A stretch of DNA of 64,000 bases from Acholoe squamosa (Eukaryota > Annelida > Polychaeta > Phyllodocida > Polynoidae): assembly GCA_949317995.1 (NCBI GenBank), contig OX439045.1, forward strand, positions 9,284,174 to 9,348,173. The letters are read 5' to 3'. This document shows, piece after piece, positions 1-8,396 of this stretch; position 1 is the stretch's first letter, and the number at the start of each line of letters is the position of its first letter. The notes under the pieces were generated by a model. That model had not been told where the DNA came from and searched no databases. It was given only the letters and a program-made list of their open reading frames with translations. The translations under genes and the position numbers were made by a program.

Positions 1-457
1 AATATTTAAGATTTTCATTGTAAATTTCTTCATATATTTTGCTGTAAGCTAATTGAGAGATTTTTTCACCTTTTTCAGTGTTTTCAAGCTTAGAACGTTC
101 TTCTAATTTTATAGGATAAATTTTTTGTAAAACAAGTCGTGCAACAGCATCACCACTTTTTATTTTTAGGTCTTCTTCTCCGAAGTTAAATAAAACAATG
201 GTAATATACCCTCTGTAATCTTCGTCTATTATTTTTTGGTTGATTAACACAAAGTTATGTTTTCTTGATTTGCATAGAGGTAAAATTATACCATAATAAC
301 CTTTAGGGATAGCAAGTTTAACTTCTGTTGTAATTGTACATGCTGTATTATTAGGAACAGTATGGTCATATGAACTATACATTTGAATCCCTATGTTATT
401 TTCCTCTTCAGTAGGAGAGAAGGAACCTGCTATTTTACTGTATTTTAGAACAGACAT
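1..457 (-). CDS. dUTPase-like protein, 3' end beyond the window
   Basis: The frame opens at an ATG at 457 and stays open to position 1, so at least 152 residues are present and the C terminus is missing. The trimeric dUTPase family hydrolyses dUTP to dUMP and keeps uracil out of replicating DNA. The clearest signature is motif III, with IIDEDYRG followed by a strand ending in VLFNFG, at about residues 79-96; it carries the catalytic Asp and sits on the family's beta-barrel core. A second conserved stretch, GDAVARLVLQKI, follows. Motif I and the usual PRSG-type motif II are poorly conserved (the region reads LPLCKSRKHN), so activity is uncertain. It is the last gene visible in the minus-strand series and follows the death-domain gene by 140 nt. 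dUTPases are common accessory genes of large DNA viruses and occur in some Polinton-like elements. Confidence 0.75.
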   Translation of the reverse strand, partial: MSVLKYSKIAGSFSPTEEENNIGIQMYSSYDHTVPNNTACTITTEVKLAIPKGYYGIILPLCKSRKHNFVLINQKIIDEDYRGYITIVLFNFGEEDLKIKSGDAVARLVLQKIYPIKLEERSKLENTEKGEKISQLAYSKIYEEIYNENLKY

Positions 458-597
458 TTTCGTTCAGTTTTATATGACATGATGTGATGCCTATTGTTAT
501 GATTCTCAAGTAAGTAAATAACCAAACAAACAAAATGAAATAATTTTTTATATGATTTTATTTTGATTGTCACATGTGTAAAGACAGTTTTTCATTT

Positions 598-1203
598 TCA
601 GTTTGTTCCTGTTCTTTTATCGAATTCAAGGAATATCATGTTTAGCACATCATTTCTTTTCATGTCGTATACTGCTTTCATCAGTTGATGAGTAGCACTG
701 TACTTAGATCTTTGCCACATTTTTAAGACATTGAAGGTTAATTGAGCTATGTCTTGTTCGGGCTGGGACGATATTGTTCTTCTTTCGTCAGACGTGATAT
801 GTAGATATGTAGCTATGTCCTTCCAGTCTCTTGACATTTTTTCACTCAATAAGCTGAAATACATTTGCACGGAGGTCGATTCCACGTCATACTCTTCTAG
901 TTTTTTTTCTTTGAAGAAATTTTCAGTTAATTCCACCAAGTCTATTCTGTGGTTTTCCTTTAAACTTTTCATCAGTTCTTCTGTTCGTAAGTAGTAAGGA
1001 ACTTCTCTCCACCATTTATTCAGCATCTCTATGCCCATAGCAGTTGGAGTTTTCGTCTTGTTCATGCTTTCAAGTTTAGCATGAGGGATGCCAAGATATA
1101 CTCCTAAGGTCATCCATTGACGTGCTAACGATACAGAGATTTTTTGAAGAAAGATATCTGAATATCCTAAATCATCTTGAAAGTAATAAGTAGGTAAAGG
1201 CAT
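598..1203 (-). CDS. Tandem death-domain protein
   Basis: This 201-aa protein appears to consist of two death-fold domains and little else, at about residues 12-95 and 113-197. In each, a helix with a W-x-x-L/I core (RQWMTLGVYLGI; RDWKDIATYLHI) is followed after roughly 30 residues by a second Trp-containing helix (MLNKWWREVP; VLKMWQRS) and a terminal Leu-rich helix, the usual spacing of DEATH domains. Death domains form homotypic oligomers in apoptosis and innate immune signalling (FADD, MyD88, IRAK and Tube/Pelle type adaptors). No protease, kinase or membrane segment is attached, so it would act as a free cytosolic adaptor or decoy. I infer that it interferes with host signalling; this is not shown by sequence. 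It starts at an ATG and is flanked by the dUTPase and DUF5662-like genes. A TGAGATAA motif lies 151 nt upstream. Confidence 0.7.
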   Translation of the reverse strand: MPLPTYYFQDDLGYSDIFLQKISVSLARQWMTLGVYLGIPHAKLESMNKTKTPTAMGIEMLNKWWREVPYYLRTEELMKSLKENHRIDLVELTENFFKEKKLEEYDVESTSVQMYFSLLSEKMSRDWKDIATYLHITSDERRTISSQPEQDIAQLTFNVLKMWQRSKYSATHQLMKAVYDMKRNDVLNMIFLEFDKRTGTN

Positions 1204-1600
1204 TTTTTACCTTCAAAGGATTAGAGTGACAATCAAAAGTAGGAAAAGAAATAAATCAAAAATACATATACCAATGATTTAAATAACACATGTACTTCCT
1301 CAACATATGTACTTATGAAGAACTTTAGATGCTCGTAACATGAGGATTATATCTTATCTCAAGGAAGTAAAATTAAGTTCCAGATTGTTACAAAACAGGT
1401 ATATCGGGTAAATTTATATTAAGCATAAATAGACATAGAAGAAAAGAAAACAGGATAAAAAATTATAGCAGTTATTAATCCATGTATGAAATAGTATATA
1501 ACGCTTATGAATCCATATGTAGCACAAAAGAAAAGAAACAATAACAAAAAAATTTCATATATTTTAAGACTACCTATATTTTTCATTTTAATCATTTTTT
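1204..1600. other. AT-rich intergenic region
   Basis: I see no coding frame here. It holds a coding-strand TGAGATAA motif (1354-1361) that may serve the death-domain gene. Its A/T runs probably also contain the 3' processing signal of the DUF5662-like gene. Confidence 0.5.
1354..1361 (-). promoter_or_regulatory. TGAGATAA motif upstream of the death-domain gene
   Basis: This exact copy lies 151 nt before the ATG at 1203, further than the other cases. Confidence 0.35.
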
Positions 1601-2248
1601 TTATTTAGATAAGTTGCAAGACAAAATATCTTTCCACGAAGACAGATATTCTTTCACTTTTTCTTTATCTTCTTCAGTATATCTTTCTAAGTATATTGGA
1701 TTTATGTCCAAAAAATTGGTGATAGAAAGATCTCCGTCTAAAATACCATGAACATTTATTTCTTCTGGCTTCAGATCTCGTTCTGCATGACAAGCTAACA
1801 TGTCTATCACACTTTCAATTAAAGCATATTTTCTCATATTTCCTTCTCTGTAATATTGAGGATGATGATCATTGTTTTCATAGTGATGAAATAAAGCATT
1901 TTCCCAAGTTGTTTTTTCTTGAGAATTTTTTGGTCCATTTTTAGTATGGAACTTAAAGGTGTAACCTATGGCTTCTCTCATTGAAAACTTAGATAAGTCA
2001 TGCACCATTATTCGTTCTGTTAAACACATTTTATCTTTTTTGTCAAATACGTTTTCTAAAAGGTAAAAAGTGAAACATATCATTAGTCTATGCCTTAAAA
2101 CCTGTTCGAAATGTTGCAAGAGAAGTTTCAAGAAAGAATTGTTGCAAGTTATTTTTTCTTTTTTAGATTTTATGTATTTAATGGCTATATCGTCTTCCCA
2201 GTTTGTGTGTTTCAACAGTTTTTTTATTTTAAAAGTGTACTTTCCCAT
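1601..2248 (-). CDS. DUF5662-like protein with His-rich metal-site motifs
   Basis: This 215-aa protein carries three His-centred motifs: HDLSKFS (about 83-89), HHYENNDHHPQYY (121-133) and a later helix with ESVIDMLACHAER (145-157). The HD pair followed by HHxxNxHHP and an Asp/His helix resembles DUF5662, a family of unknown function found in bacteria, large DNA viruses and mobile elements. The pattern suggests an all-helical metal-binding fold, possibly hydrolase-like by analogy with HD-domain proteins, but the reaction is unknown. The start codon lies just downstream of the stop of the preceding coiled-coil gene, so the two may share a transcript. The first 80 residues are Lys-rich and not recognisable. 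Confidence 0.6.
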   Translation of the reverse strand: MGKYTFKIKKLLKHTNWEDDIAIKYIKSKKEKITCNNSFLKLLLQHFEQVLRHRLMICFTFYLLENVFDKKDKMCLTERIMVHDLSKFSMREAIGYTFKFHTKNGPKNSQEKTTWENALFHHYENNDHHPQYYREGNMRKYALIESVIDMLACHAERDLKPEEINVHGILDGDLSITNFLDINPIYLERYTEEDKEKVKEYLSSWKDILSCNLSK

Positions 2249-2249
2249 A

Positions 2250-2498
2250 TCAGCGTAGTGTTCTGCTCATGAAGCCAGACAAAAGTTTCTCTTGTTTTTC
2301 TGTGATTCGTTGCACAAGAATATTATTTTTGTTTCCTAAAGATTTTATTATTTCTTGATTCTTTTTTCTCTCTGCTCTAAGAATGCGAAATTGGTTTTGT
2401 TGCCTTTTTCTTGTTTCTTCAAGGGTTTCTATCTTATGTATGCAATCAGGACACACCCCGTCTTCTAGCGAAGGCTTCCAATCAGAATAACTGTTCAT
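2250..2498 (-). CDS. Small coiled-coil protein
   Basis: From the ATG at 2498 this gives 82 residues; a longer frame from a GTG at 2525 is also open, but the ATG is preferred. It has a CPDC pair near the N terminus (VCPDCIHKIE) followed by a long charged heptad-like region rich in Lys, Glu, Gln and Arg, predicted to be a coiled coil. I recognise no family. A TGAGATAA motif lies 47 nt upstream (2545-2552). It ends directly before the DUF5662-like gene, consistent with joint expression. A structural or scaffold role is possible only by position. Confidence 0.5.
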   Translation of the reverse strand: MNSYSDWKPSLEDGVCPDCIHKIETLEETRKRQQNQFRILRAERKKNQEIIKSLGNKNNILVQRITEKQEKLLSGFMSRTLR

Positions 2499-2544
2499 GT
2501 TACTTTGACGCAGATCAGTGTTCACATAAAGTCTGTTTGTTCAC

Positions 2545-2552
2545 TTATCTCA
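2545..2552 (-). promoter_or_regulatory. TGAGATAA motif upstream of the small coiled-coil gene
   Basis: This exact copy lies 47 nt before the ATG at 2498. Confidence 0.5.
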
Positions 2553-2568
2553 TCTATGTTTTTATTTC

Positions 2569-3018
2569 TTAATCACTTTCATGTTTTTTTTCTGAATTTA
2601 AATGAAAAGCTTCGTTTGGCTTATTCCTATAAGTCTCCATTAAAACATCAGAAGGCATAGAATCTGGCACATCACAAGTTTCGCCGTCTGCTACAATTTT
2701 ACTGCCTTCTTCTGAGTCATCACCGTCGGCTACTGTACGACCATACGGATAAGAACCTCTCCTGATGTTATATATTCTCTCTGCTTTAGCTAAGTTGTAT
2801 GCCTTCCTGTGAGCCATTAAATTCATATTTTCATTTCGTGCTTCTCTTAATTGTAAAGTAAGATGGAGATTATTTTTTTCTTCCTCTTTTATGATATTAA
2901 TGTGTTCACGTCTTTCTTCTTCTAACAGAGATATATAAGTGCCTTGATGTAAGCATATTTTTTCAAGTATTTCATTGCGCTTTACTTCAAAAATCATATT
3001 GTTCCCTTTTGTATCCAT
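2569..3018 (-). CDS. Coiled-coil protein with acidic linker
   Basis: This 149-aa protein is unrecognised. Residues about 10-75 are strongly charged and helical (for example SLLEEERREHINIIKEEEK), a likely coiled coil. The second half holds two short near-repeats, TVADGDD and KIVADGETCD, in an acidic, probably disordered segment ending in KKHESD. It begins at an ATG at 3018. TGAGAT-type motifs lie upstream at 3063-3068 (TGAGAC) and 3104-3109, the latter inside the 3' end of the upstream membrane-protein gene. It sits among virion-type genes; no function is assigned. Confidence 0.5.
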   Translation of the reverse strand: MDTKGNNMIFEVKRNEILEKICLHQGTYISLLEEERREHINIIKEEEKNNLHLTLQLREARNENMNLMAHRKAYNLAKAERIYNIRRGSYPYGRTVADGDDSEEGSKIVADGETCDVPDSMPSDVLMETYRNKPNEAFHLNSEKKHESD

Positions 3019-3094
3019 GATTAAGACTTGAGAAATAATCTTAATTTATATATTTTTTTTAGGTCTCACACGAGAAAGATGTTCATTCTTATAA

Positions 3095-3571
3095 TTATTT
3101 GAGTATCTCAGGATCTTTTGTTTCTTCAGTGAATACATTTGAGTCGGGCAAATGTTCTTGATTTGCAATAGTAGTTAGTAATTGATTATTTTTTTCGTAC
3201 ATTATGTTATCAATATCTCGGTTTTCATTTATTTGAGTAGATTTTAAGTCATGGTTAGAAACAGAAGATCCTATGACAGGATATGTCCATGTTTTTCTGT
3301 GATTTACATTAGTTACAAAACAAGACAGGAAAGTTTGAGTTTTTTCATTGTTATGATAAATATTTCCGCTTTCTGTACAAGACAAAAATATTTCATCTCC
3401 TTTCTGTAAAGAAGGGGAGATAGATTGTTTACGCGTTTCTAAGATAATGACTACGATGCTTAAAATAAGAGTAAAAACTATTCCTCCTGCTCCTACTTTC
3501 CCGTTTGAAATCAAATTATTTATTTTGCTTAAACTTTTCATGCTTCCTTCTTTTGTTTTATGTTCGCTCAT
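3095..3571 (-). CDS. Single-pass membrane protein, unknown
   Basis: This 158-aa protein has one strong hydrophobic segment at about residues 26-45 (VGAGGIVFTLILSIVVIILE), preceded by a Lys-containing N terminus and followed by a longer Cys/Asn-rich region (Cys in SLSCTES-like and FLSCFV segments). There is no cleavable signal peptide, so a type II or signal-anchor topology is likely, with the C-terminal domain outside or in a lumen. It lies between the protease gene and the coiled-coil genes. Membrane proteins at this position are a plausible minor virion component, but I do not recognise the family. Confidence 0.55.
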   Translation of the reverse strand: MSEHKTKEGSMKSLSKINNLISNGKVGAGGIVFTLILSIVVIILETRKQSISPSLQKGDEIFLSCTESGNIYHNNEKTQTFLSCFVTNVNHRKTWTYPVIGSSVSNHDLKSTQINENRDIDNIMYEKNNQLLTTIANQEHLPDSNVFTEETKDPEILK

Positions 3572-3658
3572 TTTTTTAAAAAAAATATCTTTTTATGATG
3601 ATCAGTTCCAACAAATCGGCAAATAATTTCCAAGACAAGATGAAAAAGAAATAATACA

Positions 3659-4198
3659 TTAATCTTTTTTTCTTTTTTGTGTTGTTCTTAGAAAATTATT
3701 TTTTGTAGAACAAATTTGTTTGTTACAAAACAAGGATTTCTTTTTGCTTCGATTATTTTGTTTTTTCTTTAAAAAGTATTGTTTTACTTTACTGTCATTC
3801 CAATCAGGATCTGAAGTGAAGCTAGATATAACTTGTTGCATTGTCTTATTCTCAGCTCGTTTTTCTAAAAAGAACAAGCAATATAAACCACAAGTCATAG
3901 AAAAAAGTCCTTGAATAGAATGAGAGGAATATTTATATTTTTTTGGCAAAGCTTTCAGAAAACTCTTTCGCATAGGACTGAAGCCATATGAATCGAAATA
4001 TTCAGCTAGTTTACGTGGTTTTTCATAATAAAAAGCTACCCAATGTTCTCCGGGTAAGTTACTGTTGTCGGTGTTGACTACATAACCTGTAGGAAATGAT
4101 TTCACTGCAGGTATAGTGTCAGCTGAATCAACACCATAATTTCCTCCTTTTTTTCTTTTAATTTTCTGCAAGAAAAAATTTATTTCCGCTCCATTCAT
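3659..4198 (-). CDS. Adenain-like cysteine protease (maturation protease)
   Basis: This 179-aa protein matches the adenovirus/Polinton C5-type protease fold. His52 in GEHWVAFYYE, Asp69 in AEYFDSYG, Gln96 in SIQGLFS and Cys103 in MTCGLYCLFF give the His-acid-Gln-Cys order of the family. Asp in place of Glu as the third catalytic residue is common. These enzymes cleave capsid and core precursors after Gly-Gly-type sites during virion maturation. Candidate sites of that kind occur in the neighbouring virion proteins (YGLGG at 5639-6079 and QKGGF at 7164-7634). The C-terminal 40 residues are very basic and may bind DNA. The gene follows the major capsid gene by 9 nt, and a TGAGAT motif lies 55 nt upstream within the capsid gene's 3' end. 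Confidence 0.88.
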   Translation of the reverse strand: MNGAEINFFLQKIKRKKGGNYGVDSADTIPAVKSFPTGYVVNTDNSNLPGEHWVAFYYEKPRKLAEYFDSYGFSPMRKSFLKALPKKYKYSSHSIQGLFSMTCGLYCLFFLEKRAENKTMQQVISSFTSDPDWNDSKVKQYFLKKKQNNRSKKKSLFCNKQICSTKNNFLRTTQKRKKD

Positions 4199-4207
4199 TT
4201 TTAGGAA

Positions 4208-5560
4208 TTATGCTGTTTCAGATTTTGCTCTTAATATATTGCTAGAATCTAATCTCAGGAGTTCATGATGTTCTAAATATACGATAGCTGCTACTCCATG
4301 GGTTAATTCTTCTTCTAGTTTTATGACAAATCCTAAAGAACCATTTTCTGAATATTCGAATGTGCCTGACGTTATTCCGTTTTTAGATATGTCAAAACAG
4401 TAAAGACAATGTCCTTTTTTGAATTCGTCGAAAGAAATATCTATCGTATCGTCTCTGAAAATTGAACCTGTAGACCGTATAAGAGCTAGGTAGGCCGTAT
4501 TGTATAAATCATTAGGGTAATCTAATTCATAGTGATAAAAAGGAGTTCCACCGTCGTTCACTTTCAGTTCTATTTCCTTAGCTTTGAAGTGCTCAAATTG
4601 AAACGGATTACGATTATGACTTCCTGTAAAGGCATCTAAATGAACTAACCCTATGATGACTCTTTTTGGAAGAGGAGTGTTGTTCACTATATGAGAGGCT
4701 TGCAAAATAGATTTCTGAGGACCAAAAGTGACGTATTTCATGTCTATTTTGTTCACAGGATAATCCCAATATGGAGTAACCATTCTAGCATCCATTATTT
4801 TTTTATGGAATTTTTCAGACACTCTTATTCTTTTTATGAATAAATGTATGCCCTGTATGTCTATTATGTATTTTTGTGTTCCTAATTTAGACATCAAACA
4901 AAAGTCTTCGTCTGCTCTATCAAATTCTATAGTAAGAGGCAGATCTCCAGGTAACACTTTGACCTGAGCAAAAAGGTCATTATGAATTCGTCCTATGACT
5001 TCAAATAATTTCCCGTTTTTAGTTTTGTTATAACGTGCTTTCACTCCAGAATTATGATCCTCGCTATTTACATTTGTTACTTCGTTGAAATCTTTATCGT
5101 CTTTGTAATACATAGCCAAAGCTCCCAAGTGTTTAGCAGTGGTTGGATCATAACTTAAAATATATTCCAGTATAGATCTATATCCGTGCAAATCATTGCT
5201 GTCTGATATTCGTATTCCTGCTATAGAAAGTTTCACATTTTTAAACATAGTAGAAGCAAAATAATTCACTGGAAAAACTTTAGCTTTATCGTTTATTGTC
5301 CCATCGTTAGCTGGAGCATCTGGATTTTGTTTGTCAGCTTTTAATATTTTGCCAGACACTCGAATAAAACTGTCGTGCAAAGAAATGAAATCTGTATGTT
5401 TAGATTTTAAAGTGAATTGAACTGTAGTGCTGTTAGGAGAAGCAGTGGGCTCAACTTTTTCATAATAAGTTTTAACTCTACTTATATCTGTTGGAGGAAC
5501 ATGAGTAAAATCAAATTCTGAGGCTACACAAAAACAAGGATCTTCGTCTAACAATGACAT
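4208..5560 (-). CDS. Polinton major capsid protein (double jelly-roll type)
   Basis: I start this 450-aa protein at the ATG at 5560 (MSLLDEDPCF); the frame is also open 9 codons further to a TTG. It resembles the F54H12.2-like proteins found widely in invertebrate genomes, which are Polinton major capsid proteins. Recognisable parts are an early strand region with TVQFTLKSKHTDFISL, then DSFIRVSGKI, a central MDARMVTPYWDYPV-type segment and a C-terminal beta-rich half. The family builds the hexagonal lattice of an icosahedral capsid. It lies between the pVI/pX-like gene and the protease, as expected of a morphogenesis module. A TGAGATTA motif lies about 60 nt upstream. No internal stop or frameshift is visible. 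Confidence 0.82.
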   Translation of the reverse strand: MSLLDEDPCFCVASEFDFTHVPPTDISRVKTYYEKVEPTASPNSTTVQFTLKSKHTDFISLHDSFIRVSGKILKADKQNPDAPANDGTINDKAKVFPVNYFASTMFKNVKLSIAGIRISDSNDLHGYRSILEYILSYDPTTAKHLGALAMYYKDDKDFNEVTNVNSEDHNSGVKARYNKTKNGKLFEVIGRIHNDLFAQVKVLPGDLPLTIEFDRADEDFCLMSKLGTQKYIIDIQGIHLFIKRIRVSEKFHKKIMDARMVTPYWDYPVNKIDMKYVTFGPQKSILQASHIVNNTPLPKRVIIGLVHLDAFTGSHNRNPFQFEHFKAKEIELKVNDGGTPFYHYELDYPNDLYNTAYLALIRSTGSIFRDDTIDISFDEFKKGHCLYCFDISKNGITSGTFEYSENGSLGFVIKLEEELTHGVAAIVYLEHHELLRLDSSNILRAKSETA

Positions 5561-5638
5561 TTTTTTAAGGTGATGAACAAACTTCAAAAATATTTGTTTG
5601 TTTTTCTCTTCTTTTCAGTAATCTCAGGTTATTTTATG

Positions 5639-6079
5639 TTAACCAAAGATATCTTTTTTGAAATTTCTTCTAAATCTATTTCTTTTTTTATTTGTGATCG
5701 TTTTATTAACTTTTCTTTTCTTGGTTACATGTGAAATAACTTCTTTGCCTAAATCAGACAAAGTTTCTTGAGCTTCTCTTTTTAAAGCTCGTTTAAAGTT
5801 TTCACCTTTCATGACATTTTTTGCTACTTTAATTCCTCCTGTTAAGGCTCTTTTTCCTATTCCTTTTGCGGCTGATGCCACAACAGGTTTCACCAAAGGA
5901 ATAACTGTCTTAAACAATCCTTTTAAAATACCACCTAGCCCATAACCTTTTTGATTTCTGCTTCCTACGAAGGGGGTTAAAGAATAGTATCCTTTTCCAT
6001 ACTGTACATCATAAGGATAAGATCGCTTAGTTAAAAAATGTTTATAATATATATCTTCAGGTGAATCGTTAGAATACAT
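5639..6079 (-). CDS. pVI/pX-like virion protein
   Basis: This 146-aa protein starts with a Tyr/Asp-rich segment, then YSLTPFVGSRNQKGYGLGG at about residues 32-50. After that comes a hydrophobic and amphipathic stretch (ILKGLFKTVIPLVKPVVASA) and a strongly basic C terminus with repeated Lys/Arg clusters. The combination of a Gly-Gly cleavage-type site, a membrane-active helix and a DNA-binding tail is typical of adenovirus pVI/pX-like minor core proteins and their Polinton counterparts. I infer a virion protein that helps capsid-DNA association or membrane passage. It is adjacent to the major capsid gene, and TGAGATAA lies 31 nt upstream (6110-6117). The exact orthology is uncertain. Confidence 0.6.
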   Translation of the reverse strand: MYSNDSPEDIYYKHFLTKRSYPYDVQYGKGYYSLTPFVGSRNQKGYGLGGILKGLFKTVIPLVKPVVASAAKGIGKRALTGGIKVAKNVMKGENFKRALKREAQETLSDLGKEVISHVTKKRKVNKTITNKKRNRFRRNFKKDIFG

Positions 6080-6109
6080 TTTGATGTATTTTTATTTATT
6101 TTTTTTGAT

Positions 6110-6117
6110 TTATCTCA
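6110..6117 (-). promoter_or_regulatory. TGAGATAA motif upstream of the pVI/pX-like gene
   Basis: This exact copy lies 31 nt before the ATG at 6079. Shorter TGAGAT copies precede the major capsid gene (5621-5626), the protease (4253-4258), the basic protein (7690-7695) and the integrase (9381-9386). Confidence 0.5.
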
Positions 6118-6130
6118 AAACAATTTATCT

Positions 6131-7159
6131 CTACCAGTCAGATGCCCATTTCTTAGAAGAATATCTTGGGTTTTTTTTGGTTCTTCTTCCAGATCGAGTA
6201 GAATAAGGTGACAGCTTTCCTGACAAATTTTTGTTTGTTTTAATTTTCCCGAAGACATCTTCTTGTGGGCTTGGGTAAGATATTTTTACGTCTCTTTCTT
6301 TGCTGGGTTGCTTTTCTTCGAAAGGGAGAGGAGGGATATTTTTTATTGGAGTTTTCACTATGCCTCCGCTGGCTTCTCCTATTTTGTCTTCTTCATTTTC
6401 AGAAAGATAGTCGGTGTCGTTATTTTTATCTTCAGTATCTTCTGTAGTTGTTTTTTTCAGAAGGGGCTTTTCTTTTTCTTGAAGAAGAGTTTCATCCAAA
6501 TTGCCGTCTTCAGAAAATTCATCGTCTGTAGCATCTGTAGAATAATTGCTTTCATTTCTTTGTTTGTCTTCCATGTTTTGATCTTCTAAAGGATATTTTT
6601 TTATGATATAAGGACGATTGTTTTTTTTAGTTATTTTTGGCTTATTTAAAAACCACGATTTAGGAATATGATTAGATATATTAACCCAAAGTTCTTCTGT
6701 TCCTATAGGTTCTGTTTTTATGCTTGCATTTGAAAAGAATTTCATGATGCTTATCACATTAGAATTTCTGATTAGTTTACCTCTGATGATAATTTCACCA
6801 TGTTCATTCCATAGATAGTTCAGTTCTATCATTTTTTTGAGAATTTCTTTTATGTAAGGAATTTGTGCTTGTCTTATGTTGGATAAGATCTCAAGTATTG
6901 ATATACCTGGTATTATTTCTTGTTTTTTTTCTGTAGGAGCAGAATACATGAAAGCCGAGTCTTTAGCTATATTTTGATTTGTGCTTAATATCTTATACGG
7001 TTTCACGTTATACATTCTTTGCGCTAATAATTCTTGTTGCCTTTCGAGAGCAGGATTTTTTTCTTGGTCAATGTTTTTTTCATTAGCATGATTTTTTGCT
7101 GAAGATAATTTTTTGTAAGTTGCTAAAGGTATAACTATACTTTTTTTGAAGCTAGCCAT
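6131..7159 (-). CDS. Acidic, partly disordered virion-region protein
   Basis: From the ATG at 7159 (MASFKKSIVI) the product is 342 aa; the frame is open to a GTG 6 codons upstream. Residues about 1-150 look ordered, with a segment resembling a small folded unit (ILEILSNIRQAQIPYIKEIL and the LWNEHGEIIIRG hairpin). Residues about 185-300 are acidic, Thr/Ser/Asp/Glu-rich and low-complexity, and the tail is basic with SGRRTKKNPRYSSKKWASDW. It lies 4 nt downstream of the basic protein gene and before the pVI/pX-like gene, so a virion or assembly role is likely by position. I do not recognise a named family. Confidence 0.5.
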   Translation of the reverse strand: MASFKKSIVIPLATYKKLSSAKNHANEKNIDQEKNPALERQQELLAQRMYNVKPYKILSTNQNIAKDSAFMYSAPTEKKQEIIPGISILEILSNIRQAQIPYIKEILKKMIELNYLWNEHGEIIIRGKLIRNSNVISIMKFFSNASIKTEPIGTEELWVNISNHIPKSWFLNKPKITKKNNRPYIIKKYPLEDQNMEDKQRNESNYSTDATDDEFSEDGNLDETLLQEKEKPLLKKTTTEDTEDKNNDTDYLSENEEDKIGEASGGIVKTPIKNIPPLPFEEKQPSKERDVKISYPSPQEDVFGKIKTNKNLSGKLSPYSTRSGRRTKKNPRYSSKKWASDW

Positions 7160-7163
7160 AATA

Positions 7164-7634
7164 TTAATTTTTTGCACCTGCCAATCCTCCTATTAAGGAC
7201 ACTGCTAAAGGGAGGAGAAGAGAGAGAAATCCACCTTTTTGTTTTAAAACTGCTTTCCTTTTTTTGTTATTCACACGTCTATTAATAAGATATCTTAAAG
7301 TGTTCTTGTATTTTTTTAACTTTGAATAAGACACTGAATTTAATTTAATGTTTCCTGTAAGAACATTAAAAATGCACTGACATATAGAATCTAAATCTTC
7401 TTTATCTGCATATTCTATTAACAAATCTCTTTTTCTTTTGTTTTTTGTGTTTCCTAACATTGTCAAAAAAGCTAATCTTTTGACTGATCTGATGTTTGCT
7501 GCTTTCTTCTTGATTTTTCTTTTTGGTCGTTTGTAGCTAGTTCTTTTTTTTCTTTTTGCTACAATTGATTTCTTTTTTATTGTTTTTTTGCCTTTTCTTT
7601 TAGAAACAGGCATTTTTTTCTTTAACGGTGGCAT
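7164..7634 (-). CDS. Basic core-like protein with hydrophobic C terminus
   Basis: This 156-aa protein has an N-terminal 55 residues made mostly of Lys and Arg. A conserved-looking central unit (KRDLLIEYADKEDLDSICQC and NVLTGNIKL) comes next. The C terminus, GGFLSLLLPLAVSLIGGLAG, is hydrophobic and follows a Gly-Gly pair that could be a protease site. Proteins with the same layout occur next to packaging ATPases in Polintons. The charge suggests DNA condensation in the particle, and the hydrophobic tail suggests membrane interaction; both are inferences. ATCTCA on the plus strand (TGAGAT on the coding strand, 7690-7695) lies 56 nt upstream. Confidence 0.6.
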   Translation of the reverse strand: MPPLKKKMPVSKRKGKKTIKKKSIVAKRKKRTSYKRPKRKIKKKAANIRSVKRLAFLTMLGNTKNKRKRDLLIEYADKEDLDSICQCIFNVLTGNIKLNSVSYSKLKKYKNTLRYLINRRVNNKKRKAVLKQKGGFLSLLLPLAVSLIGGLAGAKN

Positions 7635-7730
7635 TCTTATAAATCAACTTTCACACAAAAACTTTTATTTTTTTCATATATTTTATTCAATCTCACGAAC
7701 TTTATGTTGGTTCATACATGTATAATTGTT

Positions 7731-8393
7731 TTATATTTTGTTAGGTATATACACCTCTTGTCCTATGTCAAATATGTTGCTCCTAAATCTGTATTCTTGA
7801 GGAGTTTTTTGATGACCATCTATTAAAAGATAGGAATGTGGTTTCCTAGTTGCTTCATTGAAAATATTAACGAAAGTTTTATAATTTTTAGGCAACAGTT
7901 TTCTCCCTAATGTTAGAGGGACAGTTTGATCTAAAGGTGAATTAAAAATAACTAAATACGTCGCATTTCTATTAACAGTTTGCCTTTCTTTTCCTTCAGA
8001 ATAATAATTTTGTGAAATATATATAACATTTATCGATTCATGATGACATGTTTGAGTGAAAAGTTTTCCTATTTCAGGATTATTTCCACATTCTTTCATT
8101 AAATCATCTAAAATAACAAGTCCATTAAGGTCAGGTTTTATATATTTATCAAAAGAAGAAGGAATACCGTTCAAAAATCTTATGCTTTTCCCCTCCATGA
8201 AGTCTTTTTTAGCAGGAGGGGTTTGACCATAACACCATATGACATAGTCTATTTTTTTTTCTATTATTCGCTCATTATTTTTTAATAGATCATACACAAA
8301 AGTAGTTTTTCCACTGTTGCTTGGTCCTGCTATGATCATAGAAAATGGAATTCTAATACATGCATTGAAAACAGGGAATTCTATGTCTTCCAT
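7731..8393 (-). CDS. FtsK/HerA-type genome-packaging ATPase
   Basis: This 220-aa P-loop ATPase has Walker A GPSNSGKT at residues 23-30 and Walker B GLVILDD at 91-97. A conserved CHHESINVIYISQNYY block near 120-135 matches the sensor region of viral A32-like packaging ATPases. The protein would drive DNA into the preformed capsid using ATP. The length is typical for Polintons. It sits between integrase and the basic core protein, with its start codon 3 nt after the integrase stop. This close spacing suggests coordinated expression. Confidence 0.9.
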   Translation of the reverse strand: MEDIEFPVFNACIRIPFSMIIAGPSNSGKTTFVYDLLKNNERIIEKKIDYVIWCYGQTPPAKKDFMEGKSIRFLNGIPSSFDKYIKPDLNGLVILDDLMKECGNNPEIGKLFTQTCHHESINVIYISQNYYSEGKERQTVNRNATYLVIFNSPLDQTVPLTLGRKLLPKNYKTFVNIFNEATRKPHSYLLIDGHQKTPQEYRFRSNIFDIGQEVYIPNKI

Positions 8394-8396
8394 TTT

